Notes: generated by a model not told the origin, from the letters alone. Positions 26,621 through 35,754 are shown, counted from the first letter of the stretch. The stretch: 64,000 nucleotides of DNA from Chryseosolibacter indicum (GCF_018598585.1 NZ_JAHESD010000002.1:142367-206366), one strand, 5' to 3'. Numbers and translations: made by a program.

Positions 26621-27552
26621 CGAAATCTCTACCTTCTTTTACAATAGTGCGAAACACTTCAATGGTGGTAATGCTCATGGGCCTTACCATTATAAAAGGA
26701 TTCAGTCAGCAGAACATACAGTTCACACAATACATGTTTAATGGCCATGTTATCAACCCGGCATATGCCGGAGCTGATGAAGCTTTAAGTCTAACTTTCG
26801 TTCAGCGAAGTCAATGGTCAGCGATAGAAGGTGCTCCATCAACACAAACCTTAACAGGGCATACTTTGTTTAATAATAAGCACGTGGGTCTTGGCCTCAC
26901 ATTAGTTAATGATAAAATAGGGGTGCATAAAAATTTTACAGCTCTTACAAGTTACGCCTATCATTTAAGTGTCAGCCATAAGGCGCAAGTTTCGTTAGGG
27001 GTACAAGGCGGACTAAAAAGCATGAGGTCAGACTATGGCTCTTTAAACGCAAGCAATGATCCTCGTGTAGCCGATGCATCCATTTCCAAAACATATCCTG
27101 ATCTTGGCTTTGGCATTTACTATAGAAGTCCCACCATTCATGCTGGCTTATCCGTTCCGCAAATTATTCAAGAGAAATATGCTCTTAACGATTCTCTTTC
27201 AATAAACATAAGTAAAACCAACATACTATTCTTCTCTAAATACAGGATACCGCTGAACGAAAACCTTGAAGTAGAACCAGGAATATTACTCAAGTATTTT
27301 GCGGGCGTTCCTCTTTCATTTGATCTCAATGCAAATTTGATTTATCGCCAGGTATTTGTTACAGGGCTGTCGTATAGAAATAAAGAATCTTTCGACTTTT
27401 TATTAAAAGCAAAGGTTTCTGAACAACTTCAAATAGGCTATGCTTACGATTATCCTATTAATGCAGTATCAAGAATAGGAAATGGATCACATGAATTAAT
27501 GATCAATTATCAGTTCCGCTATACACAAAGAAACGTAACCTCACCGCGATAA
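26617..27552 (+). CDS. PorP/SprF family type IX secretion system membrane protein
   Basis: A 311-residue outer-membrane beta-barrel protein. A signal segment (VMLMGLTIIKGFSQQ, to about residue 32) is followed by the family signature QNIQFTQYMFNGHVINPAYAG (about 33-53; two overlapping motifs), SQWSAIEGAPSTQTLTGH, alternating strands and the closing HELMINYQF. PorP/SprF-like proteins help deliver or anchor T9SS cargo, in particular cargo with type B (CHU_C) domains, and are often encoded directly behind their cargo gene, as here. The ATGA overlap with the HYR gene implies translational coupling. Confidence 0.94.
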   Translation: MTKSLPSFTIVRNTSMVVMLMGLTIIKGFSQQNIQFTQYMFNGHVINPAYAGADEALSLTFVQRSQWSAIEGAPSTQTLTGHTLFNNKHVGLGLTLVNDKIGVHKNFTALTSYAYHLSVSHKAQVSLGVQGGLKSMRSDYGSLNASNDPRVADASISKTYPDLGFGIYYRSPTIHAGLSVPQIIQEKYALNDSLSINISKTNILFFSKYRIPLNENLEVEPGILLKYFAGVPLSFDLNANLIYRQVFVTGLSYRNKESFDFLLKAKVSEQLQIGYAYDYPINAVSRIGNGSHELMINYQFRYTQRNVTSPR

Positions 27553-27553
27553 A

Positions 27554-28489
27554 ATGAAGAAGTTTTCTGTAACACTGGTACTAATAACTTTTGTCATGTA
27601 TAGTGTGACAAATGCACAGGAAACAGTTTTTATGTTGTTTAAAAGCGACACGAAAACTGCAGATGAGCAGTTTGATAAAGGAAACTACTACGAAGCATTG
27701 CGTAGTTATCAAAAGGTATTGAATAAGAATAGTAATGCAAATGAAGTCAAGCTAAAGCTTGCACGATGCTATTATCTCCTTAAAAAATACAATGAGTCTG
27801 TCGAAACCCTTCATACAATTTCCGAAGACGTAAATCAATTACCTGCAAGCGACATATTTCTCTATGCCGAAGCCCAAACTTCACTTGGTAATTATGAGAA
27901 GGCAATTGAAGCATATCGAAAGTATTTGATAAAATCACCCGGCGATGACCACGCACTTAAAAAGATATGGCGTCTAAAAAATATAAAGTTTCTATATGAA
28001 GATTCATTAATGTATGCTGTAAGGCCTGTTCCATTTAACTCTGTTTATAGTGAAATGTGCCCGTTTGTGAATAATAATCAGTTAATATTTGTCTCAAACA
28101 GAAAGGGAGTTCAGCCCGTTAGAAAGGTTGACGCAACATCCAATTCCTATTTCTATAAAATGTTTTCAACATCTTTACTAGCTGATACTATCTTGTACTC
28201 AGGCACATACCAGTACAGCAAGCCAATAAGTTTTGGAAGGGAGATAAGCTCCTCGTTTCATGACGGACCCACATCCTTTTATAACAATGGCAAGTCAATA
28301 GTATTCTCCTCGACATCTAAAAATATCAACACTTCCGGGGAAAGAACCATTCAACTTTTCTTTGCTGAGTACATTATTCCCCCTTTCTTTAAGAATCAGA
28401 GCAGACGCTTTATTTACTCAAAGCAGGGTAGTTACGGAAAAGAATTATGTTCTGGTCAGAAGTGGTTTCGATTACCCTTACACTTTTAA
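27554..28489 (+). pseudogene. TPR/PD40 (SprE/OmpA-family-like) protein, apparently truncated
   Basis: A 311-residue frame beginning with a signal peptide (to about residue 21, TNAQ) one base after the PorP/SprF gene. Residues about 30-150 are tetratricopeptide-like (ADEQFDKGNYYEALRSYQKV, LGNYEKAIEAYRKYL). From about 155 begins a PD40/WD40-like propeller (PVPFNSVYSEMCPFVNNNQL, FVSNRKG, DGPTSFYNNGKSIVFSST). Proteins with this architecture next to PorP genes normally run to more than 600 residues with a complete propeller and a C-terminal OmpA-like domain. Here the propeller breaks off after TIQLFFAEY and the last about 40 residues (from IIPPFFKNQSRR) have no resemblance. At the break the sequence continues in another frame into a membrane-protein-like remnant, so a deletion fusing two genes is the simplest explanation. 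It may still be translated. Confidence 0.75.
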
Positions 28490-28748
28490 AAACTTAAGCG
28501 TGTATGTGGGAGCCGATCTGTTTGGAGGATTCTTCCAGCAAGCTACAGATAAAACTATTACTCAGTATCAAATAGGTCTTTGTCCCCTTATCGGAATAAA
28601 AAGTTTTTACCTAGCCAACCGGATTAGCATAGGATTAGAAACAGGACCCCGATTTGGAAAGGTAATACGTCATCATGATGTCATTTCCCAACAATGGGAG
28701 AACAAGGCTATTGACAACTTTTTTCTTTACTTCTCTTGCCATATATAA
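28400..28748 (+). pseudogene. Remnant of a different (beta-barrel-like) protein joined to the TPR/PD40 gene
   Basis: In the frame that ends at the TAA before 28749, from about 28400, the translation reads RVVTEKNYVLVRSGFDYPYT, then FKNLSVYVGADLFGGFFQQA, CPLIGIKSFYLANRISIGLE and RFGKVIRHHD. Alternating aromatic strands with YVGADLFGG look like the C-terminal part of an outer-membrane beta-barrel. It has no start of its own: the first possible start (TTG 28362) is inside the upstream gene in another frame. It ends 13 bases before the next gene. Most likely the tail of a gene whose beginning was lost in the same deletion that cut the TPR/PD40 gene. Confidence 0.55.
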
Positions 28749-28761
28749 ATATTGAAAGATT

Positions 28762-29310
28762 ATGAGAAGCACATTTCGTCTTTTTGCATTTATACTAATT
28801 CAAATGCCACTTATTGCAGATGCGCAATTATTGCAATGGGAAGAACGTAATGGCAAAGTTCAGGCTCAAAAAATATTTGAAGTCAGCGGGCAACAAGCAC
28901 ATAATATATATATAAAAGTTAACTACTGGCTTATTGAAGTGTATAATAGCCCTGAGGAAATTCTTAAAGCGAGATTGGAAAATGAATTCTTAAAGGGAGA
29001 AGTTTATCATCCAAACGTTTTTAAATTAGATAACCTTGATAATGCTGGGTTGAGGTACACTTTCACTTTGGATATTAAAGATGAAAAAGTACGCTTTACT
29101 ATATCCAATGTGCACATTTTACATTCCTATGCACACGAGACAGATGATGATCATTTGCTTGAATTTTATATTAAAAAATTAAGCAAGGGGAAAGATACCA
29201 CTGCACGCAAAGTTGTAGAGTCGGTAAACTTATTTGCCGATTCATTACTAAAATCTTTTGAAACCCACCTTTTTTCAAACAACTACTATGTCACGAAAGA
29301 AGATTGGTAG
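28762..29310 (+). CDS. Secreted DUF4468-like protein
   Basis: A 182-residue exported protein. The signal peptide is MRSTFRLFAFILIQMPLIADAQ. The mature part follows the DUF4468 (TBP-like fold) pattern: IFEVSGQQAHNIYIKVNYWLIE (a helix ending in W), then NSPEEILKARLENEFLKGE with a strand, LRYTFTLDIKDEKVRFTISNV and a C-terminal helix. This fold is common in small secreted Bacteroidota proteins; function unknown. The gene follows the damaged TPR/PD40 region and may have belonged to the same transcript as the PorP genes. Confidence 0.75.
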   Translation: MRSTFRLFAFILIQMPLIADAQLLQWEERNGKVQAQKIFEVSGQQAHNIYIKVNYWLIEVYNSPEEILKARLENEFLKGEVYHPNVFKLDNLDNAGLRYTFTLDIKDEKVRFTISNVHILHSYAHETDDDHLLEFYIKKLSKGKDTTARKVVESVNLFADSLLKSFETHLFSNNYYVTKEDW

Positions 29311-29747
29311 TAGAATCAGATTGGCAGGCTACCTCCTAATAATAACTTAATTGATTGGGGACAGTTCAACACTCCTGAAGCTTAACTTATCCTCAACTGC
29401 CATATTATTTAACTTCAATTTAACGTTTCGTTAATTATTAACCGTTTTAGGTCGTGCTCGTTTCCTAAATACTTCTACCTAATGGAAGTGGCTTCGTTCT
29501 AATGCTCGCCACGTTCTCCCTGGTTTAGCATCGACACCATTTTTAAGGTCACATCTTTTCAATTACGATGGCGATAGGTCAAGCGTGGCATAAGATTGTT
29601 CGAAGTATTAATAGCATTTGTAATTATCAGGTTCTTATGGCAGCACTATTGATAATTCAACCGTTACTTGATAGCTGAATGATCTATCAGGTATTTATTA
29701 CACGTCCCCTTTCCCGATATCGGGAATGTTTACCTCAATTAAAGTCT
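29311..29747. other. Intergenic stretch before the LpxL-like gene
   Basis: About 430 bases. No gene recognised on either strand. It contains a perfect 16-bp palindrome at 29711-29726, 21 bases before my preferred start of the acyltransferase. An in-frame ATG at 29679 would make this part coding, but the resulting 23 residues add nothing like a signal or domain. Confidence 0.5.
29711..29726. promoter_or_regulatory. Perfect 16-bp palindrome upstream of lpxL-like gene
   Basis: TTCCCGATATCGGGAA, self-complementary over all 16 bases, centred about 29 bases before the ATG at 29748. The position suits an operator for a dimeric regulator, or a short hairpin in the leader. No second copy was noticed in the window. 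Confidence 0.45.
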
Positions 29748-30719
29748 ATGTTCAATTCAATTAAACTATCAAAATCAACAAGACGAAAACTTAAATACGC
29801 CTTGCTTTACAGATTTGTTTTGGTAGTTATTCGTCTCTCTAATCTCCTTCCTTTAAGAGTATGGCTTTCGATTAGCGGTGGGGTTGGAAGACTTGTTTAC
29901 TTCCTGTCGCCTCGCCTAAAAAGACAAGTGGTGCAACATCTTTCTTTAGCATTTAAAAAAGAAATGTCACCTGAAAAAATTAAGAAACTGTCGGAGCAGG
30001 CAATTGAAATGTTAGGTAAGAATGCTGGTTCTGTTATTCGAAACTTTACTTTAAAGGGTAGTGAAGACTTTTATAAGCGTACGAAAATTAAAGGACAACA
30101 ATATGCTGAAGAGGCATTTGATAGTAGACGAGGGGTTATTTTCCTCACTGCTCATTTAGGGCCTTTTGAGAGCATTGCCACCGATCTTTCGTTGCGCGGC
30201 TTTCACCCTTACATTGTCGGTACACCCTTAAAGGATCGGAATCTGAACACGCTTCTTATGGAAAGCAGAACCAAGTTTGGTGCAACACTCATCGAACGCG
30301 GAAAAGATACTTTTCGTATCATGAAAAATATTTCAAATGGAGGCACAATGGCAATTTTAATTGACCAGGACACCAGGGTTAAAAGTGTATTTGTGAAGTT
30401 TTTCGGTATAGAATGTTCTACTCCTGTAGGTGCGACATTGATAGCCTTAAGAACAGGAGCGGCCGTAATTCCTGTTTTTGCCCGTCTTAATAAGAACGGT
30501 ACACAGGAGATTAATTATTACCCGGAAATTGAACTCGAAAGAACAGGAGACGAGGAAAATGATCTTATTACCAATACCCAACGATTTACAATGGTTATTG
30601 AAAACGAGATTAGAAAGTATCCGGAACAGTGGGTATGGATGCACGAACGTTGGAAAACAAAAAATAATGCAGTTAAGAAAGTAGTTAAACCTGTTGAGAC
30701 AGCAATGGCTGATTATTAA
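29748..30719 (+). CDS. LpxL/HtrB-like lysophospholipid (lipid A) acyltransferase
   Basis: A 323-residue membrane-bound acyltransferase of the lipid A biosynthesis (LpxL/LpxM, HtrB) family, which adds a secondary acyl chain to the lipid A precursor at the inner membrane. An N-terminal hydrophobic helix (YRFVLVVIRLSNLLPL) is followed by a characteristic RLKRQVVQHLSLAF segment. The catalytic HX4E box is TAHLGPFES (His136, Glu141). The TMAILIDQD stretch and the closing WVWMHERWK are both conserved in the family. I chose the ATG at 29748 over one at 29679 because the longer version would contain a 16-bp palindrome and an unlike-coding extension; the family starts just before the first helix. Bacteroidota often use such enzymes with lipids other than lipid A (e.g. 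aminolipids), so the acceptor is uncertain. Confidence 0.88.
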   Translation: MFNSIKLSKSTRRKLKYALLYRFVLVVIRLSNLLPLRVWLSISGGVGRLVYFLSPRLKRQVVQHLSLAFKKEMSPEKIKKLSEQAIEMLGKNAGSVIRNFTLKGSEDFYKRTKIKGQQYAEEAFDSRRGVIFLTAHLGPFESIATDLSLRGFHPYIVGTPLKDRNLNTLLMESRTKFGATLIERGKDTFRIMKNISNGGTMAILIDQDTRVKSVFVKFFGIECSTPVGATLIALRTGAAVIPVFARLNKNGTQEINYYPEIELERTGDEENDLITNTQRFTMVIENEIRKYPEQWVWMHERWKTKNNAVKKVVKPVETAMADY

Positions 30720-31182
30720 TTTGGTTACTGATATTTGATCCCAATTGAATCGGTGTTACATTATTGCTTCTAAAGATTTAACTATACCTTGAAACGTGCG
30801 GCACTATCTATTGAGATTACAGCCAGTCGAACAAGTTGATTTTTATCCTTGCTCATTACCTTGAAAGGAGAAATAAATAGAGCAACTGATATCAAGTTCA
30901 AAAAAATATAGACACTTAAAGCCTTTCATAAATAGTATTAGTCTTTCTGAGGTTTCACCTGTAAGTATGAAATAATCAAATTACAATGCTAACAATGACT
31001 GTGGTTCTTTGTACGCCCTGATACCAGTAATACTGCAAAGTACTTATTTTAAGATCAGAACTGTTGCTTTACGTTTAGTTATTTGTTTTAAGCCCTGACG
31101 GGATGCCTTAGTAATTCTCTCTTTAAAATTCTATATGGGAAATATTTTTAGTTAATTGATTTCTTAACATAAACGATGTTAG
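30720..31182. other. Intergenic stretch, nothing recognised
   Basis: About 460 bases between the acyltransferase and the antiporter, AT-rich, with several stops in all frames. I see no gene, terminator of good quality or repeat. Confidence 0.5.
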
Positions 31183-32250
31183 ATGAGGCTATTACTACAA
31201 TGGACAACTATAATTCCCTTGCTTGCCTGGGCTGCTTTCTTCTCTGGTTTTGTTAATCACAATGCAATATTTCAATTTCTCACAAGCGTTCTGCTGATCT
31301 TTAGTGTTATGTCGGCCGTACACCACTCTGAAATTATTGCTCATCGGGTGGGAGAGCCTTATGGTACCATTATTCTTGCTGTTGCTGTTACAACCATTGA
31401 AGTGTCGATTATCATTTCGCTTATGGTGTCCGGAGGAAATGAAGCTAATTCAGTGGCGAGAGACACAGTTTTTTCTGCAACCATGTTAATACTCAACGGA
31501 ATTGTAGGGTTGTGTCTTTTCATTGGTGGTTTAAAATTTTATGAACAGCGGTTTTCCAAACACTCCGCTTCTATAGGTCTGGTTTCAATAGTAGCCATTG
31601 TGATTTTAACGATGGTGTTTCCATCATTTACTACAAGCATCAAAGGACCATACTATTCAAACCCACAATTGATCTTTGTGTCCATTAGCTGTTTAATAAT
31701 TTACGCCGTTTTTTTACTTGCACAGACCCGAAGACACCGTGAGTACTTTCTTACAAAAGACGATAGTGAAACAGACAATCATGTTAAGATCACAAACACT
31801 GTATTGGTATTGAGTCTGATATTTTTACTTGTTAGTCTTGGAATTGTTGTACTCCTTGCCAAGACACTTTCATCTGCAATTGAAGGAATTATTATAAGTT
31901 ATAATCTACCCAAAACATTAGTAGGAATTATAATCGCGGCAGTAATTCTTTTGCCAGAGGGAATAGCTGCAATTATTGCAGCAAGAAATAACAAATTACA
32001 AACCAGTCTTAATCTTGCCCTGGGATCAGCTCTTGCAAGTATTGGGCTCACAATTCCATGTGTGGCTATTGTAAGTATTGTTTTTGATTTGAAAGTCATA
32101 TTAGGTTTAGATATTAAATCAATCATTCTTCTGGGGCTTTCCGTTTTTACTGTGATGCTGTCATTGGCGAGCGGAAGGACCAACATTGTATATGGTGTGG
32201 TTCTGTTGGTTAACTTATTCGCCTTTATATTTTTGGTGATATTCCCTTAG
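31183..32250 (+). CDS. Calcium/sodium:proton antiporter, ChaA-like
   Basis: A 355-residue inner-membrane protein of the calcium/cation antiporter superfamily. Two inverted halves are visible, each with an alpha-repeat-like acidic helix: the first has VHHSEIIAHRVGEPYGTIIL followed by AVTTIEVSIIISLMVSGGN (about residues 45-85), the second AIEGIIISYNLPKTLVGIII and LPEGIAAIIAARNN (about 230-270). Around ten helices in all. It exchanges Ca2+ (or Na+/K+) for protons for ion and pH balance. It has the compact form of the E. coli ChaA type. Expressed alone; the start ATG at 31183 leaves only one residue before the first helix region. Confidence 0.92.
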   Translation: MRLLLQWTTIIPLLAWAAFFSGFVNHNAIFQFLTSVLLIFSVMSAVHHSEIIAHRVGEPYGTIILAVAVTTIEVSIIISLMVSGGNEANSVARDTVFSATMLILNGIVGLCLFIGGLKFYEQRFSKHSASIGLVSIVAIVILTMVFPSFTTSIKGPYYSNPQLIFVSISCLIIYAVFLLAQTRRHREYFLTKDDSETDNHVKITNTVLVLSLIFLLVSLGIVVLLAKTLSSAIEGIIISYNLPKTLVGIIIAAVILLPEGIAAIIAARNNKLQTSLNLALGSALASIGLTIPCVAIVSIVFDLKVILGLDIKSIILLGLSVFTVMLSLASGRTNIVYGVVLLVNLFAFIFLVIFP

Positions 32251-32344
32251 CAGATATGAATTATATAGAATAGTACCGTATTTTGTGATTTCATTCGAGA
32301 ATCAGAGGAGTAAAAGCTAAATAAATAATTACAATAAAGATGTA

Positions 32345-32427
32345 ATAAGCCTGCAACACATGTATGTTAGTAGTAGTATTTGCTGCTATAAAATGCATCC
32401 ATTTGAAACATGTAGTTGCAGGCTTAT
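32345..32427. repeat. Long inverted repeat between convergent genes
   Basis: ATAAGCCTGCAAC (32345-32357) and GTTGCAGGCTTAT (32415-32427) are perfect 13-bp arms with 57 bases between; ACATGT occurs next to both inner ends. No T-run follows. It lies between the stops of the antiporter (plus) and the ELWxxDGT gene (minus), so a two-way terminator is possible; a small mobile (MITE-like) element is the alternative. Confidence 0.6.
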
Positions 32428-32475
32428 AATATTAGATCGCAGTAACAAAGTCTAAGCAAAGCTTAGTACCTCAGC

Positions 32476-35421
32476 TCATTTTTTAATAATTCTAACTGTT
32501 GAGATGTTGCTTCCCGCTATAACTTTAAGTAAATACACACCAGAAGGAAGTTGAATGCCAATATCATACTTCTCGTTATAACGCAGGTTACTATAGCTTT
32601 CTCTTACATTACCATAGTAATCGGTGATACTTACGTCAAATGTTGAATTTGGAGGCCCATCAATATTTAGGGTAGAGCTAAGTGTAAATGGATTTGGATA
32701 GTTAGTAATAATGTGTTGGCTCGGTGAATTCATGTCCTTTTGCGCTACATATACCTCCTCATCAAGACATGGTCCAGGTATTGCACTTTCATCCAATGAA
32801 AATAACTCTCTGCCCAATCGTGGATCAGTTGAGGTTAAATAAATTGTATTATCCAACATTGTAAGATTTTGTGGTGAGCCACTTGTCAATATAGGAAAGG
32901 TTCCACATGTTGTGCCGTCAGTTCTCCAAAGGTTATTCTGAGGTGTATTATTTACAGAACCTGTAAAATATATCATATTACCTTTTCTTGTGATGTCAGA
33001 AAATCTTGTGAGGTTATCAATAGGGTTCAGAATGGCAACTGTTCCTTCAGAAGTACCATTGGTCTTCCAAAGAGCGCCAGGGAGAAATGTACTCCTTACA
33101 TAAGACGTAGCTACAATAAGATCTTCGCCTGTTCTTCCGAGTAAGTACATGCTGTAAATACGGGCTCCTTCTGGTGTATCGAATGTAGCTACTTCTACTG
33201 TGCCAGCTTCTGTTCCATCCGATTTCCATAATTGATTATCCGACTGAAAATATAAGGTGTCTTCAAGACTGGTAAGACCATTTGGATTAATATCCTTGAC
33301 TCTGAAAGTGCCACTTTCTGTTCCATCACTCCTCCATAATTCATAATCTCCTGTATAAGCTACAAAGTACAAGATGTTTTTAACATTGATTAATTGAGAA
33401 GGCGCACTTGGTTCAAGGGGATTAGGATTAATTTTTTTGACCATTACTGTGCCAGCGGAAGTACCATCACTTTTCCAAAGTTCTTCGCCGACTTCAGGAT
33501 CTGTTAATGCAGAAAAGAAAAGTGTACCATTTACATTGGTCAACCAGATAGGAGGTGCACCCACTTCATTGAAAGATCGAATATATTCAGTGCTTTCAAT
33601 AGTTCCTGTTGTTTTCCAAAGCTGTGCTTCACGCGGAAATTCCTGCCCGGCAATCATCGGAACTTCAATTGAGAAAAATAATGTTCCATTAACATCTTCC
33701 AGGTCTCCTATATAATCACCTCCACCTTTATTGATATCTGTTACCCAGGTTGTTTCATCATTGATAAGGTTCGTCCGCCAGAGTTTAATATCTAATGTAA
33801 GGGAGTCAGTATCGATAGAGTTGGCCCAATAGTAGAGGTAATTTCCAGATTGCGTGAGGTATTGGACATTATCTTCAAACCGGTGGACAAGACTTGTACC
33901 ATTCAATGTGCCGTCACTTTTCCATAAACCATAAGTAAATCCATCAAAGGCACTGAAATACATCATACCGTTTGCGACAATAAAATTCTCGGGATTACTA
34001 TCGCGTGTACTAAAGAGTAATTGGTTAATACGTTGGTGGGTTGATCCGTTTGTTCGCCATAGGCTTCCATTTATAACATAGTAAAGGAAATTGCCAGAAG
34101 ATGTTAAATGCGTGAGGCTGTAGTATCCGTTCGAATCGCTAATAACGGATTTTAAGCTTTCAGGGGTGGCGTCAATACCGAAGATGTGAACAGTGTTAAG
34201 CTGGGTTGCCCACGAGGCAAGAAAATGCATTGACCCTTTAAATCCTGTAAGATCAGGATAGCCAGTGAGACGCATTTGGTTATGGTTTGTTAAACTCATG
34301 GTTCCATTTTCTGTTCCATCGCTTATCCATAAATCATAATTGGAAGTTGCTACAAAGTAAAGTTTGTTATTATAGCTGGTGAGATAATTAAGATATTGGG
34401 GGCTTCGGGAGCCAGGAACAATATCTTTTACTAATTGGGTACCCGCAGCTGTTCCATCACTCTTCCAAAGTTCAACGCCATGGGCAGCGTCTTTTCCTGT
34501 AAAATACAATACACCGTTAACATGAGTTAGTTGTGTTGGCTCTGTCATATCATCAACAGGTGTATGTAATGGAGTCCCGCTGTTTTCTCCAACTTTTGCT
34601 ACCATCATTGTTCCTTGTGCAGTACCATCACTCACCCAGAGGCGTCTAAAAAAGGATTCATCATATGCCACAAAGAATAATTTGCCTTCAATGTTGATCA
34701 GGTCCCTGGGATGACTGCTCACTCTGTGCTGGGGACGAATGTCTTTCATCATCCGAGTTCCTTCTGTAGTGCCATCCGTTATCCATATCTCATATCCATG
34801 CTGCCCATCATTTGTAACGAAGTATAGCAGACCGTTCATGTTGGTAAGACTAGATGGGTTGCTGCTGCCAACAACCCGCATGATATCCATTACGATAGAT
34901 GTTCCCTGAGTTGTTCCATCAGATTTCCAGAGCTCACGACCTCTTGAACCATCATGTGCTGAAAAGAAAACTAATCCGTTGCTATACGTGAAAAGGGAGG
35001 GATCACTTCCATTTATTCCTGGATTAATATCCTTAACCATTACAGTACCATTGGAAGTGCCATCGGTTTTCCATACCTCATTTCCGTGAATACCATCATT
35101 CGCAGAAAAATATAAGATGCCATTCATACTTGACAGGTTGCTTATAAAGTCAAGCTCCTTCAGCATGATTGCTGTTGAATCAGGTTGTTTGATTACCCAA
35201 AGTTGTCTGCTCTTCAGGACAAAGTATAAGTCACCATTTACATCTGTCCAACCGGAGTAGTCGTTGAATGTTAATGGTTCGCCAGTTGCATTAATATCCT
35301 TAACAAGTTTAAGTACCTCTGTATTTACTTGTCCGTACAGAGTCATGAAAGATGCAGATGAAAGTCCGCTCAGCAGAAAAAATATTCTGATAAGAGACGT
35401 GAAATGTACATGTTTTCTCAT
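32476..35421 (-). CDS. ELWxxDGT-repeat T9SS cargo protein
   Basis: A 981-residue secreted protein. A signal peptide (about residues 1-30, LSSASFMTLYGQ) is followed by about 15 repeats of roughly 45-60 residues, each centred on a motif such as ELWKSDGTSAGT or LWVSDGTAQGT with an adjoining FxFSAxD-type strand (GVLYFTGKDAAHGVELWKSD). The C-terminus (from about residue 900, TNYPNPFTLSSTLNI, LPSGVYLLKVI and RIIKK) is a type A T9SS sorting domain, cleaved on export by T9SS. ELWxxDGT proteins form beta-propeller-like surface or extracellular structures of unknown function. A few repeats are degenerate (LWRTNGSTHQRI, LWRTNLINDETT), which argues against recent repeat expansion. The gene stands alone. 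Confidence 0.93.
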   Translation of the reverse strand: MRKHVHFTSLIRIFFLLSGLSSASFMTLYGQVNTEVLKLVKDINATGEPLTFNDYSGWTDVNGDLYFVLKSRQLWVIKQPDSTAIMLKELDFISNLSSMNGILYFSANDGIHGNEVWKTDGTSNGTVMVKDINPGINGSDPSLFTYSNGLVFFSAHDGSRGRELWKSDGTTQGTSIVMDIMRVVGSSNPSSLTNMNGLLYFVTNDGQHGYEIWITDGTTEGTRMMKDIRPQHRVSSHPRDLINIEGKLFFVAYDESFFRRLWVSDGTAQGTMMVAKVGENSGTPLHTPVDDMTEPTQLTHVNGVLYFTGKDAAHGVELWKSDGTAAGTQLVKDIVPGSRSPQYLNYLTSYNNKLYFVATSNYDLWISDGTENGTMSLTNHNQMRLTGYPDLTGFKGSMHFLASWATQLNTVHIFGIDATPESLKSVISDSNGYYSLTHLTSSGNFLYYVINGSLWRTNGSTHQRINQLLFSTRDSNPENFIVANGMMYFSAFDGFTYGLWKSDGTLNGTSLVHRFEDNVQYLTQSGNYLYYWANSIDTDSLTLDIKLWRTNLINDETTWVTDINKGGGDYIGDLEDVNGTLFFSIEVPMIAGQEFPREAQLWKTTGTIESTEYIRSFNEVGAPPIWLTNVNGTLFFSALTDPEVGEELWKSDGTSAGTVMVKKINPNPLEPSAPSQLINVKNILYFVAYTGDYELWRSDGTESGTFRVKDINPNGLTSLEDTLYFQSDNQLWKSDGTEAGTVEVATFDTPEGARIYSMYLLGRTGEDLIVATSYVRSTFLPGALWKTNGTSEGTVAILNPIDNLTRFSDITRKGNMIYFTGSVNNTPQNNLWRTDGTTCGTFPILTSGSPQNLTMLDNTIYLTSTDPRLGRELFSLDESAIPGPCLDEEVYVAQKDMNSPSQHIITNYPNPFTLSSTLNIDGPPNSTFDVSITDYYGNVRESYSNLRYNEKYDIGIQLPSGVYLLKVIAGSNISTVRIIKK

Positions 35422-35681
35422 GGTAGTAGTATTTAAGATTTTACATCTACCAGTGGGATTAAGGAGGGAATGGAGAGCCCAATGAGAGGGCTGTTGATGA
35501 TGCTACTAATTTACCAGTCTCTTTTGGTTTTGTGAAGATTAATTTGACTAAAGTTAAACAGGCAATGGATCGGCGAAACTTCTTACATTCCTGTGCCGCT
35601 AATTACAGTTTTCAACTGTTATGTATCTTTCTATTATTAAGGTATTTACAAATCCAAAAGACATAGAATTAATGTTTTAAC

Positions 35682-35718
35682 AACTAAATATATTAGTTTA
35701 TTTGGCTAATTTAATTAG
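35682..35718. promoter_or_regulatory. Two inverted repeats, candidate repressor operators of the mutasome cassette
   Basis: AACTAA (35682-35687) and TTAGTT (35693-35698) frame a 5-base centre. CTAAT (35706-35710) and ATTAG (35714-35718) frame a 3-base centre and lie between the -33 and -7 boxes. Both share a CTAAT/TAG core. ImuAB-DnaE2 cassettes are SOS-regulated in other phyla through LexA; whether these repeats bind LexA here is inference. Confidence 0.45.
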
Positions 35719-35733
35719 TATAAACTACCTTTG
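35701..35733 (+). promoter_or_regulatory. Bacteroidota-type promoter of imuA-imuB-dnaE2
   Basis: TTTG (35701-35704) and TACCTTTG (35726-35733) match the -33/-7 pattern TTTG ... TAnnTTTG with 21 bases between. The start codon ATG at 35755 is 21 bases further on, after GCGGGGG, so the leader is short. Confidence 0.8.
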
Positions 35734-35754
35734 CTTCCGGAAGCGGGGGTTATT

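Larger units (their letters stand above)
35422..35754. promoter_or_regulatory. Divergent control region upstream of the imuA cassette
   Basis: About 330 bases between the ELWxxDGT gene and imuA. The part close to imuA holds a promoter (35701-35733) and two inverted repeats, AACTAA-N5-TTAGTT at 35682-35698 and CTAAT-N3-ATTAG at 35706-35718. The remainder is AT-rich with nothing recognised. Confidence 0.6.
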
